From Bacillus atrophaeus (GTDB lineage: Bacteria; Bacillota; Bacilli; Bacillales; Bacillaceae): a DNA stretch of 64,000 nt. Location: positions 248,001 to 312,000 of the forward strand of contig NZ_LSBB01000020.1 of the NCBI RefSeq assembly GCF_001584335.1. The letters run 5' to 3'. The position numbers and the translations under genes are program-made. The stretch's first letter is position 1, and every line of letters starts with the position of its first letter. The notes under the pieces are model-generated. The model had not been told where the DNA came from and ran no database searches. It saw only the letters and a list, made by a program, of their open reading frames with translations. Shown here one piece after another: positions 19,775-30,340 of this stretch.

Positions 19775-19791
19775 TAAAAGGGGACAAGTGT

Positions 19792-20742
19792 ATGGTTACA
19801 TACGTTATTAGAAGAACATTAATGTCTCTGCCGATTCTTTTAGGCATTACCATATTGTCTTTTGCTATTATGAAAGCGGCGCCAGGTGATCCGATGTCCC
19901 TGATGATGGACCCGACCATCAGCCAAGCGGACAGAGCAAAGTTTATTGAAAAATACGGATTGAATGATCCTGAGCCTGTTCAGTATTTAAAATGGCTCGG
20001 AAATATGATTCAAGGCGACTTTGGTACGTCTATTGTTAAAAAAGGCACCCCTGTTTCCGAATTAATCCTTTCGCGCCTGCCCAATACGCTGGTGTTAATG
20101 ATATTCTCAACCTTTGTCGCTCTTCTGATTTCGATACCATTTGGTGTTCTTTCTGCGAAACGTCCTTATTCTAAACTTGATTATGGTATTACGTTTACTT
20201 CATTTTTAGGGCTGGCAATACCGAATTTCTGGTTTGGATTAATCCTCATTATGTTTCTTTCTGTAAATCTCGGGTGGTTCCCAACTGGCGGGGTCGGCAC
20301 ATTAAATGCGGATTTCAATATATTTGACAGGCTTCATCACTTGATTCTGCCGTCATTTGTTTTAGCAACGGCAGATATGGCGGGCATTACGAGATATACC
20401 AGATCCAGTATGCTTGATGTAATGAAACAGGACTATATACGGACTGCTCGCGCGAAGGGTTTTAGAGAAAATAAAGTCATTTTTAAGCATGGATTGCGAA
20501 ATGGCCTTCTTCCTGTTATTACGATTTTCGGTTTGATGATTCCTTCGTTTATTGGAGGAGCGGTTGTGGTTGAGCAAATTTTCACTTGGCCGGGACTTGG
20601 CAAACTATTTATAGATTCAGCGTTTTCCAGAGATTATCCGGTCATTATGGCAATGACAGTCATTTCTGCTGTTTTGGTAGTCGTCGGAAATTTAATTGCC
20701 GATATTTTATACGCATTGGTCGATCCGCGTATTGAGTATTAA
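19792..20742 (+). CDS. appB: Oligopeptide ABC transporter permease AppB
   Basis: 316 residues with about six membrane segments (first at residues 10-30) and the inner-membrane-component signature of this family in the DYIRTARAKGFRENKVIFKHGLRN coupling loop. Forms the App channel with AppC. The ATG follows AAAGGGGACAAG. It lies between appA and appC in the app operon. Confidence 0.93.
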   Translation: MVTYVIRRTLMSLPILLGITILSFAIMKAAPGDPMSLMMDPTISQADRAKFIEKYGLNDPEPVQYLKWLGNMIQGDFGTSIVKKGTPVSELILSRLPNTLVLMIFSTFVALLISIPFGVLSAKRPYSKLDYGITFTSFLGLAIPNFWFGLILIMFLSVNLGWFPTGGVGTLNADFNIFDRLHHLILPSFVLATADMAGITRYTRSSMLDVMKQDYIRTARAKGFRENKVIFKHGLRNGLLPVITIFGLMIPSFIGGAVVVEQIFTWPGLGKLFIDSAFSRDYPVIMAMTVISAVLVVVGNLIADILYALVDPRIEY

Positions 20743-20760
20743 CAGAGAGGGAGAGATAAC

Positions 20761-21675
20761 ATGTCACAACCAAATACTGCGACACCCTCTAATGAGGTTA
20801 AGCTGAAGGAAAACATTCGTGAAAAACCCGAAACAATGACAAAAATCTTTTTTGAAAAGTTTTTTAAAAACAAACTGGCTGTAGCAGGAGGATTTATATT
20901 AACGATTATCATTCTGCTGGCGGTGTTTGCGCCATTCGTTGCGCCTTATTCTCCAGAAAGCCAGAGCCTTATCAATAAATTAAAGCCGCCGAGCGCTCAA
21001 AATCTGATGGGGACAGATAAATTCGGCCGCGATATCTTTACACGAATCTTATATGGGGCACGTGTATCGTTGCTTGTAGGATTTGCTTCTGTAATAGGTG
21101 CGATTACAATCGGTACGGTCGTTGGGGCGATTGCGGGATATTTTAAAGGAATTGTGGACGCCATCTTGATGAGAACGGTTGATGTAGTACTATCCATTCC
21201 TGATATTTTTCTTCTGATCACTTTAGTAACGATATTCCAGCCGGGGATGGATAAACTGATTTTGATTTTTTCATTAACAGGGTGGACAACGACGGCGCGT
21301 CTTGTAAGGGGAGAGTTTTTATCACTCCGCTCAAGGGAATTTGTTTTAGCTGCTAAAACCATCGGGACAAGAAATTACAAAATTATCTTTTCGCATATTT
21401 TGCCTAATAGCCTCGGACCGATTATTGTGTCTGCTACTCTTAAAGTAGGCGGCGTCATTTTAGCGGAGTCAACATTAAGCTACCTGGGCTTCGGCATCCA
21501 GCCCCCGATCGCAAGCTGGGGGAATATGCTGCAGGATGCGCAAAACTTCACGCTCATGATTCAAGCGTGGTGGTACCCGTTATTTCCCGGGCTATTTATT
21601 TTAATTACCGTTCTGTGCTTTAACTTCGTCGGAGACGGGCTGCGTGATGCGCTTGATCCGAAAAATATTAAATAA
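20761..21675 (+). CDS. appC: Oligopeptide ABC transporter permease AppC
   Basis: 304 residues with an N-terminal cytoplasmic stretch, then about six membrane segments. The permease motif is visible as [24 protein letters not shown], and the C-terminal [12 protein letters not shown] is typical of DppC/OppC proteins. Last gene of appDFABC; an 18-base gap follows appB. Confidence 0.93.
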   Translation: MSQPNTATPSNEVKLKENIREKPETMTKIFFEKFFKNKLAVAGGFILTIIILLAVFAPFVAPYSPESQSLINKLKPPSAQNLMGTDKFGRDIFTRILYGARVSLLVGFASVIGAITIGTVVGAIAGYFKGIVDAILMRTVDVVLSIPDIFLLITLVTIFQPGMDKLILIFSLTGWTTTARLVRGEFLSLRSREFVLAAKTIGTRNYKIIFSHILPNSLGPIIVSATLKVGGVILAESTLSYLGFGIQPPIASWGNMLQDAQNFTLMIQAWWYPLFPGLFILITVLCFNFVGDGLRDALDPKNIK

Positions 21676-21720
21676 AAGAAAAACGAAACTAATGTCAGAA
21701 TCAGTGACAAAAACAAAATG

Positions 21721-21772
21721 AAAAGCAGGTTTCTATTGTGAGATTATCTTCATAGAGAATCTGCTTTTTATT
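21721..21772 (+). terminator. Terminator of the app operon
   Basis: Long imperfect stem AAAAGCAGGTTTCTAT / ATAGAGAATCTGCTTTTT ending in T-rich sequence, 50 bases after appC. Confidence 0.75.
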
Positions 21773-21891
21773 ATGCCTGAAAAAATAATAAGTCGACCGC
21801 TGCTTATATATTTCATCATTTTCATTGGAATAATTTCTCTCTCCCTTGCCTATACTGTGGACAACAGTTTTTATAAAGTGAGGGGTCAGAG

Positions 21892-22644
21892 ATGTTATTT
21901 CTTCATGATGTGTGGGTGAATTGGTTTGAAGGGGAAGAGAATGGCTACAATGTATGCCACTTTCACGAATGGCGCAAGGAGGATACGGTAGAGCTTTTGG
22001 ATCAGGTGCCTCTTTTGAGAGTCCCGTCGGTGTTGTATCATTACATAGAAAATGATCTATCAGAGCTTCCGAAAGAATTGCTCGATGGTGTCCATCAAAA
22101 ATCGTATATCAGAAAAAACCATGAGCGGACGAAGCTTGAGTATTGCTTTGTGGTGACGGACGGAATCGGCATCTTGGCCGTTGATACAATCGGCTATACC
22201 ATCCCGGTCAGAAAAAGCCGCCTGATTCCGAGACAGGAACAGCTTGTATATGAAATGATTAAGGATGTAGAACCTGAAACCTATGAATTTGAACCGAACA
22301 AACTGGAATCTTCTAAGGAATACCACATTTTGTCCTTGGCGCCGGAGCATGTCAGAGGGCTGACGAGGAAAGAACGCCAAATTAAACAGCTCATGTTTAT
22401 GGCGCTTGATCAGCTGAAAGGGCTCAATAACAGAGCCGAGATCGCTTATTGGTACACTGAATGGAATCCGCATATGTACGGGCAGATCAAGAGAATGAGC
22501 TTTGAAGAGATATGGAACATGCTTTACAACGAGACAATCGAAGGCTGGTCGGACAAGCATCTCTCGTTTTGCGAAAACCTAATAAAAGGACAGCCGTTTT
22601 TCGAAAAGTTATGGGAAATGGAAAATGAATCGAAAGTGAATTAA
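21892..22644 (+). CDS. yjbA: UPF0736 family protein YjbA
   Basis: 250 residues, the same size as B. subtilis YjbA and in the same place before trpS. No membrane segment or signal peptide; rich in Trp, Tyr and charged residues. The ATG follows GTGAGGGGTCAGAG. Function unknown. It converges with trpS over a shared terminator. Confidence 0.85.
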   Translation: MLFLHDVWVNWFEGEENGYNVCHFHEWRKEDTVELLDQVPLLRVPSVLYHYIENDLSELPKELLDGVHQKSYIRKNHERTKLEYCFVVTDGIGILAVDTIGYTIPVRKSRLIPRQEQLVYEMIKDVEPETYEFEPNKLESSKEYHILSLAPEHVRGLTRKERQIKQLMFMALDQLKGLNNRAEIAYWYTEWNPHMYGQIKRMSFEEIWNMLYNETIEGWSDKHLSFCENLIKGQPFFEKLWEMENESKVN

Positions 22645-22646
22645 AT

Positions 22647-22688
22647 AAAAACCGCTCTTTGCTTCAAAGCAAAAAGCGGTTTTTTCAA
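22647..22688. terminator. Bidirectional terminator between yjbA and trpS
   Basis: AAAAACCGCTCTTTGC pairs with GCAAAAAGCGGTTTTTT; usable from both sides. Confidence 0.85.
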
Positions 22689-23681
<993 letters not shown>

Positions 23682-23715
23682 TCAACATCATCCTCATTTC
23701 TATTGCATAATAAAA

Positions 23716-23965
23716 AAGGCCCATTCTCCCCCTATAAAAAAGGGACGAATGAACCGTGGTGCCACCCTGATTATTCCATTAAAATGGAATCACTCCAGAC
23801 GTTGGTAACGGAGACTGCTCCGTCTGAGCCTACTTCAAGTTCGGTCAGCTGCTCCAAAGTCCATTCCACATTGCCCATTATCTGCTCCCAGCACCGCAGA
23901 CTCTCTGTAAACGGGGTGAATGTGTACTACTCTTTTTCATAGCAAAGTTTACATTTGATTGCTTC
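23716..23965 (-). promoter_or_regulatory. T-box leader of trpS
   Basis: Read on the minus strand, the T-box AGGGTGGCACCACGG is present (23754-23768), preceded by a structured ~190-base leader with TGG triplets able to serve as the Trp specifier. After it comes a terminator stem CATTCGTCCC / GGGGGAGAATG with TTTTTT (23716-23752) that competes with the antiterminator. A TATAAT -10 lies at 23966-23971 on the minus strand; its -35 is poor. Confidence 0.9.
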
Positions 23966-24000
23966 ATTATAAATCAATTATAACCAAATGTCATCAAGTA

Positions 24001-24171
24001 AAAACACCATTTTTACCAATTTATTTGTAGCTGCCCATCGAATAACACATGTCTTCAGGCCGCTAAATGATAAAGAATATCAATGATTTTCCGCTTTAAA
24101 ACATCGAAGTATATCTCGTTTTTGAGAGAAAAACTGACGAAGTTTAAATATTTTAAATTGAAAAAATAATA
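24001..24171. other. AT-rich gap upstream of oppA; nothing recognised
   Basis: Part of a 670-base gene-free stretch between trpS and oppA. The trpS leader fills one side and the oppA promoter and leader the other. In between no open frame, hairpin or named operator stands out; ScoC and TnrA act on opp in B. subtilis, but I could not place their sites. Confidence 0.5.
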
Positions 24172-24200
24172 TTGCAATAAATTATTTGTTTCATTATAAT
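24172..24200 (+). promoter_or_regulatory. SigA promoter of the opp operon
   Basis: TTGCAA, 17 bases, TATAAT: a close consensus match 155 bases upstream of oppA. Confidence 0.75.
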
Positions 24201-24354
24201 GAACTTGTTCACTTCTTTGTTACAGCTTTTTTACAAAAAATAATCAGAATAGACGGAACTGAGTAAATGTTACGAAAACATAGGTTCATTTGTCTGATAT
24301 TTCTGAGGATTTAGCCGTAAGGAGCTGAAAAATTATTTTAGGGGGGCTACTTCA

Positions 24355-25992
24355 TTGAAGAAGCGTTGGTCGATTGTAAGTTTGCTGCTTATTTTCACTC
24401 TCGTCTTAAGCGCATGCGGCTTTGGCGGCGGAACTAACAGCAGTGGTGATGGTAAAGACAGTAAAGGGAAAACAACACTGAATATAAATATTAAAACTGA
24501 GCCTTTTTCACTGCATCCTGGATTGGCTAATGATTCAGTGTCCGGCGGAGTCATTCGCCAGACTTTTGAAGGATTGACTCGTATCAATTCAGACGGGGAA
24601 CCTGAAGAAGGAGCAGCTTCAAAGATCGAAAAAAGTGACGATGGAAAAACATATACCTTTACGATTCGTGACGGCGCGAAATGGTCAAACGGAGATCCGG
24701 TAACTGCCGAAGATTTCGAGTATGCCTGGAAATGGGCGCTTGACCCGGCGAACGAGTCACAATATGCTTACGAACTTTATTACATCAAAGGCGCTGAAGC
24801 TGCAAACACAGGCAAAGGCAGCCTTGACGATGTTGGTGTAAAAGCGGAAAACGACAAAACATTAAAGGTTGAATTGAATAACCCGACACCTTATTTCACT
24901 CAGTTAACCGCGTTCTATACTTATATGCCGATTAATAAAAAAATTGCAGAGAAAAATAAAAAATGGAATACGAATGCCGGTGACGATTATGTCTCAAACG
25001 GGCCATTCAAATTAGCGTCATGGAAACACAGCGGATCTATCAAACTTGAAAAGAACGACCAGTATTGGGATAAAGACAAAGTCAAGCTGAAAAATATCAA
25101 CATGACCATGATTAATAACACCAACACTGAGTTGAAGAAATTCCAAGCGGGAGAGCTTGATTGGGCGGGTATGCCGCTTGGGCAGCTTCCGACAGAATCA
25201 CTTCCAAGCTTGAAAAAAGACGGTTCTCTTCATGTAGAACCGATTGCGGGAGTGTACTGGTACAAATTTAATACTGAAGCTAAGCCGTTGAATAATGTGA
25301 ACATCCGTAAAGCGTTAAGTTATTCAATTAACCGTCAATCTATTGTTGAAAATGTGACGCAAGGAGAGCAAATCCCGGCTATGGCTGCCGTTCCGCCGAC
25401 AATGAAGGGATTTGAAGACAACAACAAAGGCTACTTCAAAGATAACGACGTTAAAACGGCAAAAGAATATCTGGAAAAAGGGCTCAAAGAAATGGGTCTG
25501 AGCAAAGTATCTGAACTGCCGACGATTAAAGTATCTTACAACACGGATGATGCCCACGCGAAAATTGCTCAAGCCGTCCAGGAAATGTGGAAAAAGAACC
25601 TTGGCGTCAATGTAGAGCTTGATAATTCCGAATGGAATGTTTACATCGACAAGCTTCACAGCCAAGACTATCAAATCGGCCGTATGGGCTGGCTTGCCGA
25701 TTATAATGACCCGATCACCTTCCTTGAATTGTTCAAAGATAAAGAAGGCGGCAACAATGATACAGGCTGGGAAAATGCTGAATACAAAAAACTTCTGGAT
25801 GATTCTCAAACGGAAACAGACGAAACAAAGCGTGCGAAACTGCTTAAAAAAGCAGAGGGCATCTTTATGGATGAAATGCCTGTTGCCCCTATCTATTTCT
25901 ATACCGATCCATGGGTGCAGGATGAAAACCTAAAAGGCGCAATCCTGACGGGTACTGGTGAGATTTATTTTAGAAATGCTTATTTTAAATAG
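24355..25992 (+). CDS. oppA: Oligopeptide-binding lipoprotein OppA (Spo0KA)
   Basis: 545 residues, equal to the B. subtilis length, from a TTG behind AGGGGGG. Signal peptide with lipobox LSAC (cysteine near residue 21). SBP family 5 receptor that captures oligopeptides, including the Phr and CSF signalling peptides, for the Opp permease. Near-identical in my memory to B. subtilis OppA through most of its length. It is followed by an imperfect hairpin before oppB. Confidence 0.97.
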   Translation: MKKRWSIVSLLLIFTLVLSACGFGGGTNSSGDGKDSKGKTTLNINIKTEPFSLHPGLANDSVSGGVIRQTFEGLTRINSDGEPEEGAASKIEKSDDGKTYTFTIRDGAKWSNGDPVTAEDFEYAWKWALDPANESQYAYELYYIKGAEAANTGKGSLDDVGVKAENDKTLKVELNNPTPYFTQLTAFYTYMPINKKIAEKNKKWNTNAGDDYVSNGPFKLASWKHSGSIKLEKNDQYWDKDKVKLKNINMTMINNTNTELKKFQAGELDWAGMPLGQLPTESLPSLKKDGSLHVEPIAGVYWYKFNTEAKPLNNVNIRKALSYSINRQSIVENVTQGEQIPAMAAVPPTMKGFEDNNKGYFKDNDVKTAKEYLEKGLKEMGLSKVSELPTIKVSYNTDDAHAKIAQAVQEMWKKNLGVNVELDNSEWNVYIDKLHSQDYQIGRMGWLADYNDPITFLELFKDKEGGNNDTGWENAEYKKLLDDSQTETDETKRAKLLKKAEGIFMDEMPVAPIYFYTDPWVQDENLKGAILTGTGEIYFRNAYFK

Positions 25993-26019
25993 GTTCTTCA
26001 TCTGAAAACAAAAGATTTT

Positions 26020-26054
26020 AAGGTATATGGGGAAGGGTTCCTCGTATACCTTTC
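26020..26054 (+). terminator. Partial terminator/attenuator between oppA and oppB
   Basis: AAGGTATATGGGGA pairs with TCCTCGTATACCTT, then TCTT. The long stem with a short T run suggests leaky termination or a stabilised oppA 3' end, giving more receptor than permease. Confidence 0.6.
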
Positions 26055-26100
26055 TTACTGATGGAGTATAAAAATGCAAAAAACATGGAGGTGTATCCCT

Positions 26101-27036
26101 TTGCTAAAGTATATCGGAAGACGTTTAGTTTATATGATTATCACGTTATTTGTGATTGTAACCGTAACATTCTTCTTAATGCAGGCAGCACCGGGCGGGC
26201 CATTTGCGGGTGAAAGAAAACTTCCGCCTGAAATTGAAGCTAACTTAAATTCGCATTACGGATTGGACAAGCCGCTTTTTGTCCAATATGTCAGCTACTT
26301 AAAATCAGTAGCGGTATGGGATTTCGGACCATCTTTTAAATATAAAGGCCAAAGCGTTAATGATTTGATCAGTTCAGGTTTCCCCGTTTCATTTACTCTT
26401 GGAGCAGAAGCCATTCTCCTCGCTTTAGCGTTTGGTGTATTGTTTGGGGTTATTGCGGCCCTTTATCATAATAAGTGGCAGGATTATACAGTTGCAATTT
26501 TAACGATTTTCGGTATTTCAGTTCCGAGTTTTATCATGGCGGCTGTCTTACAATACATATTCTCTATGAAACTGGGGATTTTTCCTGTCGCAGGATGGGA
26601 TTCCTGGGCATACACCTTTTTGCCTTCAATTGCGCTCGCTTCGATGCCGATGGCATTTATCGCCAGACTTTCCCGTTCAAGTATGATAGAAGTGTTAAAC
26701 AGTGATTATATTCGGACAGCGAAAGCGAAAGGCTTATCAAGGCCGATTGTAACGGTAAGGCACGCGCTGAGAAACGCACTTTTGCCGGTCGTTACATATG
26801 TGGGCCCGATGGCTGCGCAAGTTTTAACAGGAAGCTTTATCATTGAAACGATTTTCGGTATACCTGGATTGGGCGCCCACTTTGTAAACAGTATTTCCAA
26901 TCGGGATTACACTGTAATCATGGGCGTAACGGTTTTCTTCAGTGTTATTCTGCTTTTATGTGTACTTATTGTAGACGTGCTATACGGAATCATCGATCCA
27001 AGAATCAAGCTTTCCAAAGCAAAGAAAGGAGCCTAG
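26101..27036 (+). CDS. oppB: Oligopeptide permease membrane subunit OppB
   Basis: 311 residues from a TTG at 26101, chosen because ATGGAGGTG lies just upstream and it gives the known Bacillus length; the in-frame ATG at 26074 would put the ribosome site inside the gene. About six membrane segments and the [24 protein letters not shown] coupling motif. Forms the channel with OppC. Confidence 0.94.
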   Translation: MLKYIGRRLVYMIITLFVIVTVTFFLMQAAPGGPFAGERKLPPEIEANLNSHYGLDKPLFVQYVSYLKSVAVWDFGPSFKYKGQSVNDLISSGFPVSFTLGAEAILLALAFGVLFGVIAALYHNKWQDYTVAILTIFGISVPSFIMAAVLQYIFSMKLGIFPVAGWDSWAYTFLPSIALASMPMAFIARLSRSSMIEVLNSDYIRTAKAKGLSRPIVTVRHALRNALLPVVTYVGPMAAQVLTGSFIIETIFGIPGLGAHFVNSISNRDYTVIMGVTVFFSVILLLCVLIVDVLYGIIDPRIKLSKAKKGA

Positions 27037-27039
27037 GCC

Positions 27040-27957
27040 ATGCAGAATATTCCAAAAGACATGTTTGAACCAGCTGCAGCGGATGCCAGAGATGCTGAGA
27101 AAATATCTAAAAAGAGCCTTTCCCTTTGGAAAGATGCGATGCTGCGCTTTCGCAGCAACAAGCTTGCGATGGTCGGACTTGTGATTATCATTCTTATCGT
27201 ACTTATGGCTATTTTTGCGCCTTTGTTCTCAAAATATGATTATTCCACTACCAATCTATTAAATGCTGACAAGCCGCCGTCAAAAGATCATTGGTTCGGA
27301 ACAGATGACCTGGGAAGGGATATATTTGTCAGGACATGGGTCGGCGCGCGGATTTCTATCTTCATCGGTGTAGCCGCAGCCGTTCTTGACTTATTGATCG
27401 GCGTCATTTGGGGAAGCATTTCAGGTTTCCGCGGAGGACGAACTGACGAGATTATGATGCGTATTGCAGATATTTTATGGGCTGTTCCTTCATTATTAAT
27501 GGTTATTTTGTTAATGGTCGTGCTGCCAAAGGGCTTAATGACGATTATTATCGCGATGACGATTACCGGGTGGATCAATATGGCAAGAATTGTCCGCGGA
27601 CAAGTCCTTCAGCTGAAGAATCAGGAATATGTGCTGGCTTCACAAACTTTAGGAGCAAAAACCTCACGTTTGCTGTTTAAACATATCGTGCCTAACGCGA
27701 TGGGACCGATTTTGGTCACAATGACCTTAACTGTTCCGACTGCGATCTTTACAGAAGCATTTCTAAGTTATTTGGGACTGGGAGTACCTGCCCCGCTTGC
27801 AAGCTGGGGAACGATGGCTTCTGACGGATTGCCTGCATTGACCTACTATCCTTGGCGTTTGTTTTTCCCTGCCGGTTTTATTTGCATCACAATGTTTGGC
27901 TTTAACGTGGTCGGTGACGGGTTGAGAGACGCACTGGATCCTAAGTTACGTAAATAA
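27040..27957 (+). CDS. oppC: Oligopeptide permease membrane subunit OppC
   Basis: 305 residues. N-terminal cytoplasmic segment, first membrane segment near residues 45-65, the coupling motif EYVLASQTLGAKTSRLLFKHIVPN, and the family ending [14 protein letters not shown]. Starts 3 bases after oppB. Confidence 0.94.
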   Translation: MQNIPKDMFEPAAADARDAEKISKKSLSLWKDAMLRFRSNKLAMVGLVIIILIVLMAIFAPLFSKYDYSTTNLLNADKPPSKDHWFGTDDLGRDIFVRTWVGARISIFIGVAAAVLDLLIGVIWGSISGFRGGRTDEIMMRIADILWAVPSLLMVILLMVVLPKGLMTIIIAMTITGWINMARIVRGQVLQLKNQEYVLASQTLGAKTSRLLFKHIVPNAMGPILVTMTLTVPTAIFTEAFLSYLGLGVPAPLASWGTMASDGLPALTYYPWRLFFPAGFICITMFGFNVVGDGLRDALDPKLRK

Positions 27958-27961
27958 GGGA

Positions 27962-29038
27962 GTGATACGGGTGACACGCCTATTAGAAGTAAAAGACTTA
28001 GCAATTTCATTTAAAACATACGGCGGAGAGGTTCAGGCGATCCGCGGGGTGAATTTTCATCTGAATAAAGGAGAAACATTGGCGATCGTGGGAGAGTCAG
28101 GTTCCGGAAAGAGTGTGACTTCCCAAGCAATTATGAAGCTGATTCCGATGCCGCCGGGTTACTTCAAGCGCGGCCAGATTTTATTTGACGGCAGGGATCT
28201 GGTGCCTATGTCAGAAAAAGACATGCAGTCAATCCGAGGCAAAGAAATCGGCATGATATTTCAAGATCCGATGACGTCTTTAAACCCGACGATGAAAGTC
28301 GGCAAACAAATTACAGAAGTACTTTTTAAACATGAGAAAATCTCTAAAGATGCCGCAGCTAAACGTGCTGTTGAATTACTTGATCTTGTCGGGATTCCGA
28401 TGCCGGAAAAACGGGTCAATCAGTTTCCTCATGAATTTTCAGGCGGGATGAGGCAGCGTGTGGTCATTGCCATGGCACTTGCGGCAAACCCGAAGCTGTT
28501 AATAGCCGATGAACCGACAACCGCACTCGATGTGACGATACAAGCTCAGATTTTGGAATTGATGAAAGATCTGCAGAAGAAAATTGACACATCCATTATC
28601 TTTATCACGCATGATCTTGGTGTTGTAGCCAATGTGGCGGATCGTGTGGCCGTGATGTACGCCGGCCAGATTGTTGAAACAGGCACCGTTGACGAAATCT
28701 TTTACAACCCGAGACACCCGTATACATGGGGGCTGCTGGCGTCCATGCCAAGCCTTGAAAGCACGGGTGATGAACAGCTGACCGCTATTCCGGGAACGCC
28801 GCCTGATCTGACAAATCCTCCAAAAGGAGATGCGTTTGCGCTTCGCAGCTCGTATGCGATGAAAATTGACTTTGAACAGGAGCCGCCGATGTACAAAATT
28901 TCCGATACGCATTATGTGAAATCGTGGCTGCTCCATCCCGATGCGCCGAAGGTTGAGCCTCCGGAAGCGGTCAAAGCAAAAATGCGCCAGCTGCAACATA
29001 CGTATGAAATCCCTGTCCTAATGGAAGAAGGTGAATGA
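27962..29038 (+). CDS. oppD: Oligopeptide permease ATPase OppD
   Basis: 358 residues from the GTG at 27962, as in B. subtilis; another GTG at 27971 is possible. Walker [10 protein letters not shown], signature [12 protein letters not shown], Walker [11 protein letters not shown]-terminal oligopeptide transporter domain present but without the cysteine cluster of AppD. Works with OppF. Confidence 0.94.
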   Translation: MIRVTRLLEVKDLAISFKTYGGEVQAIRGVNFHLNKGETLAIVGESGSGKSVTSQAIMKLIPMPPGYFKRGQILFDGRDLVPMSEKDMQSIRGKEIGMIFQDPMTSLNPTMKVGKQITEVLFKHEKISKDAAAKRAVELLDLVGIPMPEKRVNQFPHEFSGGMRQRVVIAMALAANPKLLIADEPTTALDVTIQAQILELMKDLQKKIDTSIIFITHDLGVVANVADRVAVMYAGQIVETGTVDEIFYNPRHPYTWGLLASMPSLESTGDEQLTAIPGTPPDLTNPPKGDAFALRSSYAMKIDFEQEPPMYKISDTHYVKSWLLHPDAPKVEPPEAVKAKMRQLQHTYEIPVLMEEGE

Positions 29039-29039
29039 A

Positions 29040-29957
29040 GTGACTGAGAAATTACTTGAAATTAAACATTTAAAACAGCATTTTTTCACATCTAAAGGAA
29101 CGGTAAAAGCTGTAGATGATCTTTCTTTTGATATCTACAGAGGAGAAACGCTTGGCCTTGTCGGCGAATCCGGGTGCGGAAAATCCACAACAGGCCGAAG
29201 CATCATTCGACTGTACGATGCAACGGACGGAGAGGTTCTGTTCAACGGTGAAAATGTCCACGGGAAAAAATCCCGTAAAAAGCTGCTCGAATTCAACCGG
29301 AAAATGCAAATGATTTTCCAAGATCCATACGCCTCTCTGAATCCGAGAATGACTGTTGCCGATATCATTGCGGAGGGCCTCGACATTCATAAGCTGACAA
29401 AGACGAAAAAAGAACGCATGCAGCGCGTCCAAGAACTGCTTGAAACCGTCGGTCTGAACAAGGAACACGCCAATCGTTACCCCCATGAATTTTCAGGAGG
29501 GCAGCGCCAGCGTATCGGGATTGCCAGAGCGCTGGCCGTTGATCCTGATTTTATCATTGCGGACGAACCGATTTCTGCACTGGATGTTTCCATTCAGGCA
29601 CAGGTTGTCAACTTAATGAAGGAATTGCAAAAGGAGAAAGGACTCACGTATCTGTTTATTGCCCATGATTTATCCATGGTTAAATATATCAGTGATCGAA
29701 TCGGTGTCATGTATTTCGGAAAGCTGGTGGAACTGGCTCCGGCTGACGAACTCTATGAAAACCCGCTTCATCCATATACAAAATCATTGCTTTCTGCAAT
29801 TCCGCTTCCCGATCCGGATTACGAAAGAAACCGTATCCGCCACAAGTATGATCCGTCCGTCCATCAATTAAAGGACGGGGAAAAGATGGAGTTCCGTGAA
29901 GCTTCACCAGGGCATTTTGTTATGTGTACGGAAGCGGAATTTCAATCATACAAATAA
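29040..29957 (+). CDS. oppF: Oligopeptide permease ATPase OppF
   Basis: 305 residues from the GTG at 29040, one base after the oppD stop, which reproduces the B. subtilis length; an in-frame GTG at 29031 overlaps oppD. Walker A GESGCGKST, signature FSGGQRQRIGIA, Walker B FIIADEPISALD. Last gene of oppABCDF, followed by a strong terminator. Confidence 0.94.
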   Translation: MTEKLLEIKHLKQHFFTSKGTVKAVDDLSFDIYRGETLGLVGESGCGKSTTGRSIIRLYDATDGEVLFNGENVHGKKSRKKLLEFNRKMQMIFQDPYASLNPRMTVADIIAEGLDIHKLTKTKKERMQRVQELLETVGLNKEHANRYPHEFSGGQRQRIGIARALAVDPDFIIADEPISALDVSIQAQVVNLMKELQKEKGLTYLFIAHDLSMVKYISDRIGVMYFGKLVELAPADELYENPLHPYTKSLLSAIPLPDPDYERNRIRHKYDPSVHQLKDGEKMEFREASPGHFVMCTEAEFQSYK

Positions 29958-29966
29958 GCACGTACC

Positions 29967-30003
29967 AAAACCTTCAAGAGTCAGCCATCTTGAAGGTTTT
30001 TTT
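29967..30003 (+). terminator. Terminator of the opp operon
   Basis: AAAACCTTCAAGA pairs with TCTTGAAGGTTTT, then TTT. Confidence 0.85.
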
Positions 30004-30029
30004 ATGAAATATTCGAGGTATTGATGGTG

Positions 30030-30319
30030 TTTATTATAATAGAAGAAAATGGATTAAAAGCAGCCGTATCTATTTCTCTTGCAAAAAGCCGGGCAGCCAT
30101 CATGTCGGTGAAAAACGCCCTGTTTACTCCTTGGAGTGCTGTGACCTATCCGATTACAGATGGCAGAAGGAACAAATGCACGTTTTGCCTTCACGGCTGC
30201 GGCTGTTTTGTATTTGATTACTTTCGTCATTGCAATAGCTAAAGCCGAGGCTTTCTCATTATCAGCTACAAACCCGCGCACATTGAAACTTACCAAGCGA
30301 CCCCTCATTTTCCTATAAT
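30030..30319 (+). pseudogene. C-terminal remnant of an MFS-type transporter (yjbB-like)
   Basis: Two reading frames joined by one frameshift near 30160 give a continuous transporter-like tail. Frame one reads ...AVSISLAKSRAAIMSVKNAL... to about PITDG; the second reads AEGTNARFAFTAAAVLYLITFVIAIAKA and a basic tail, ending in TAA near 30319. The first part resembles the last cytoplasmic loop, and the second a final membrane helix, of a major facilitator protein. In B. subtilis the transporter gene yjbB lies exactly here after oppF. No start or N-terminal two thirds remain, so this is a decayed remnant. Identity with yjbB is inference. Confidence 0.65.
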
Positions 30320-30340
30320 GGAAGCCAGGAGGGGATAATT

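Noticed and set aside
23703-23942. Plus-strand 79-residue frame over the trpS leader
   Set aside because: It lies in the T-box leader of the minus-strand trpS, whose conserved elements explain the sequence.
28499-28999. 166-residue minus-strand frame within oppD
   Set aside because: Shadow of oppD; no start signal and no family features.
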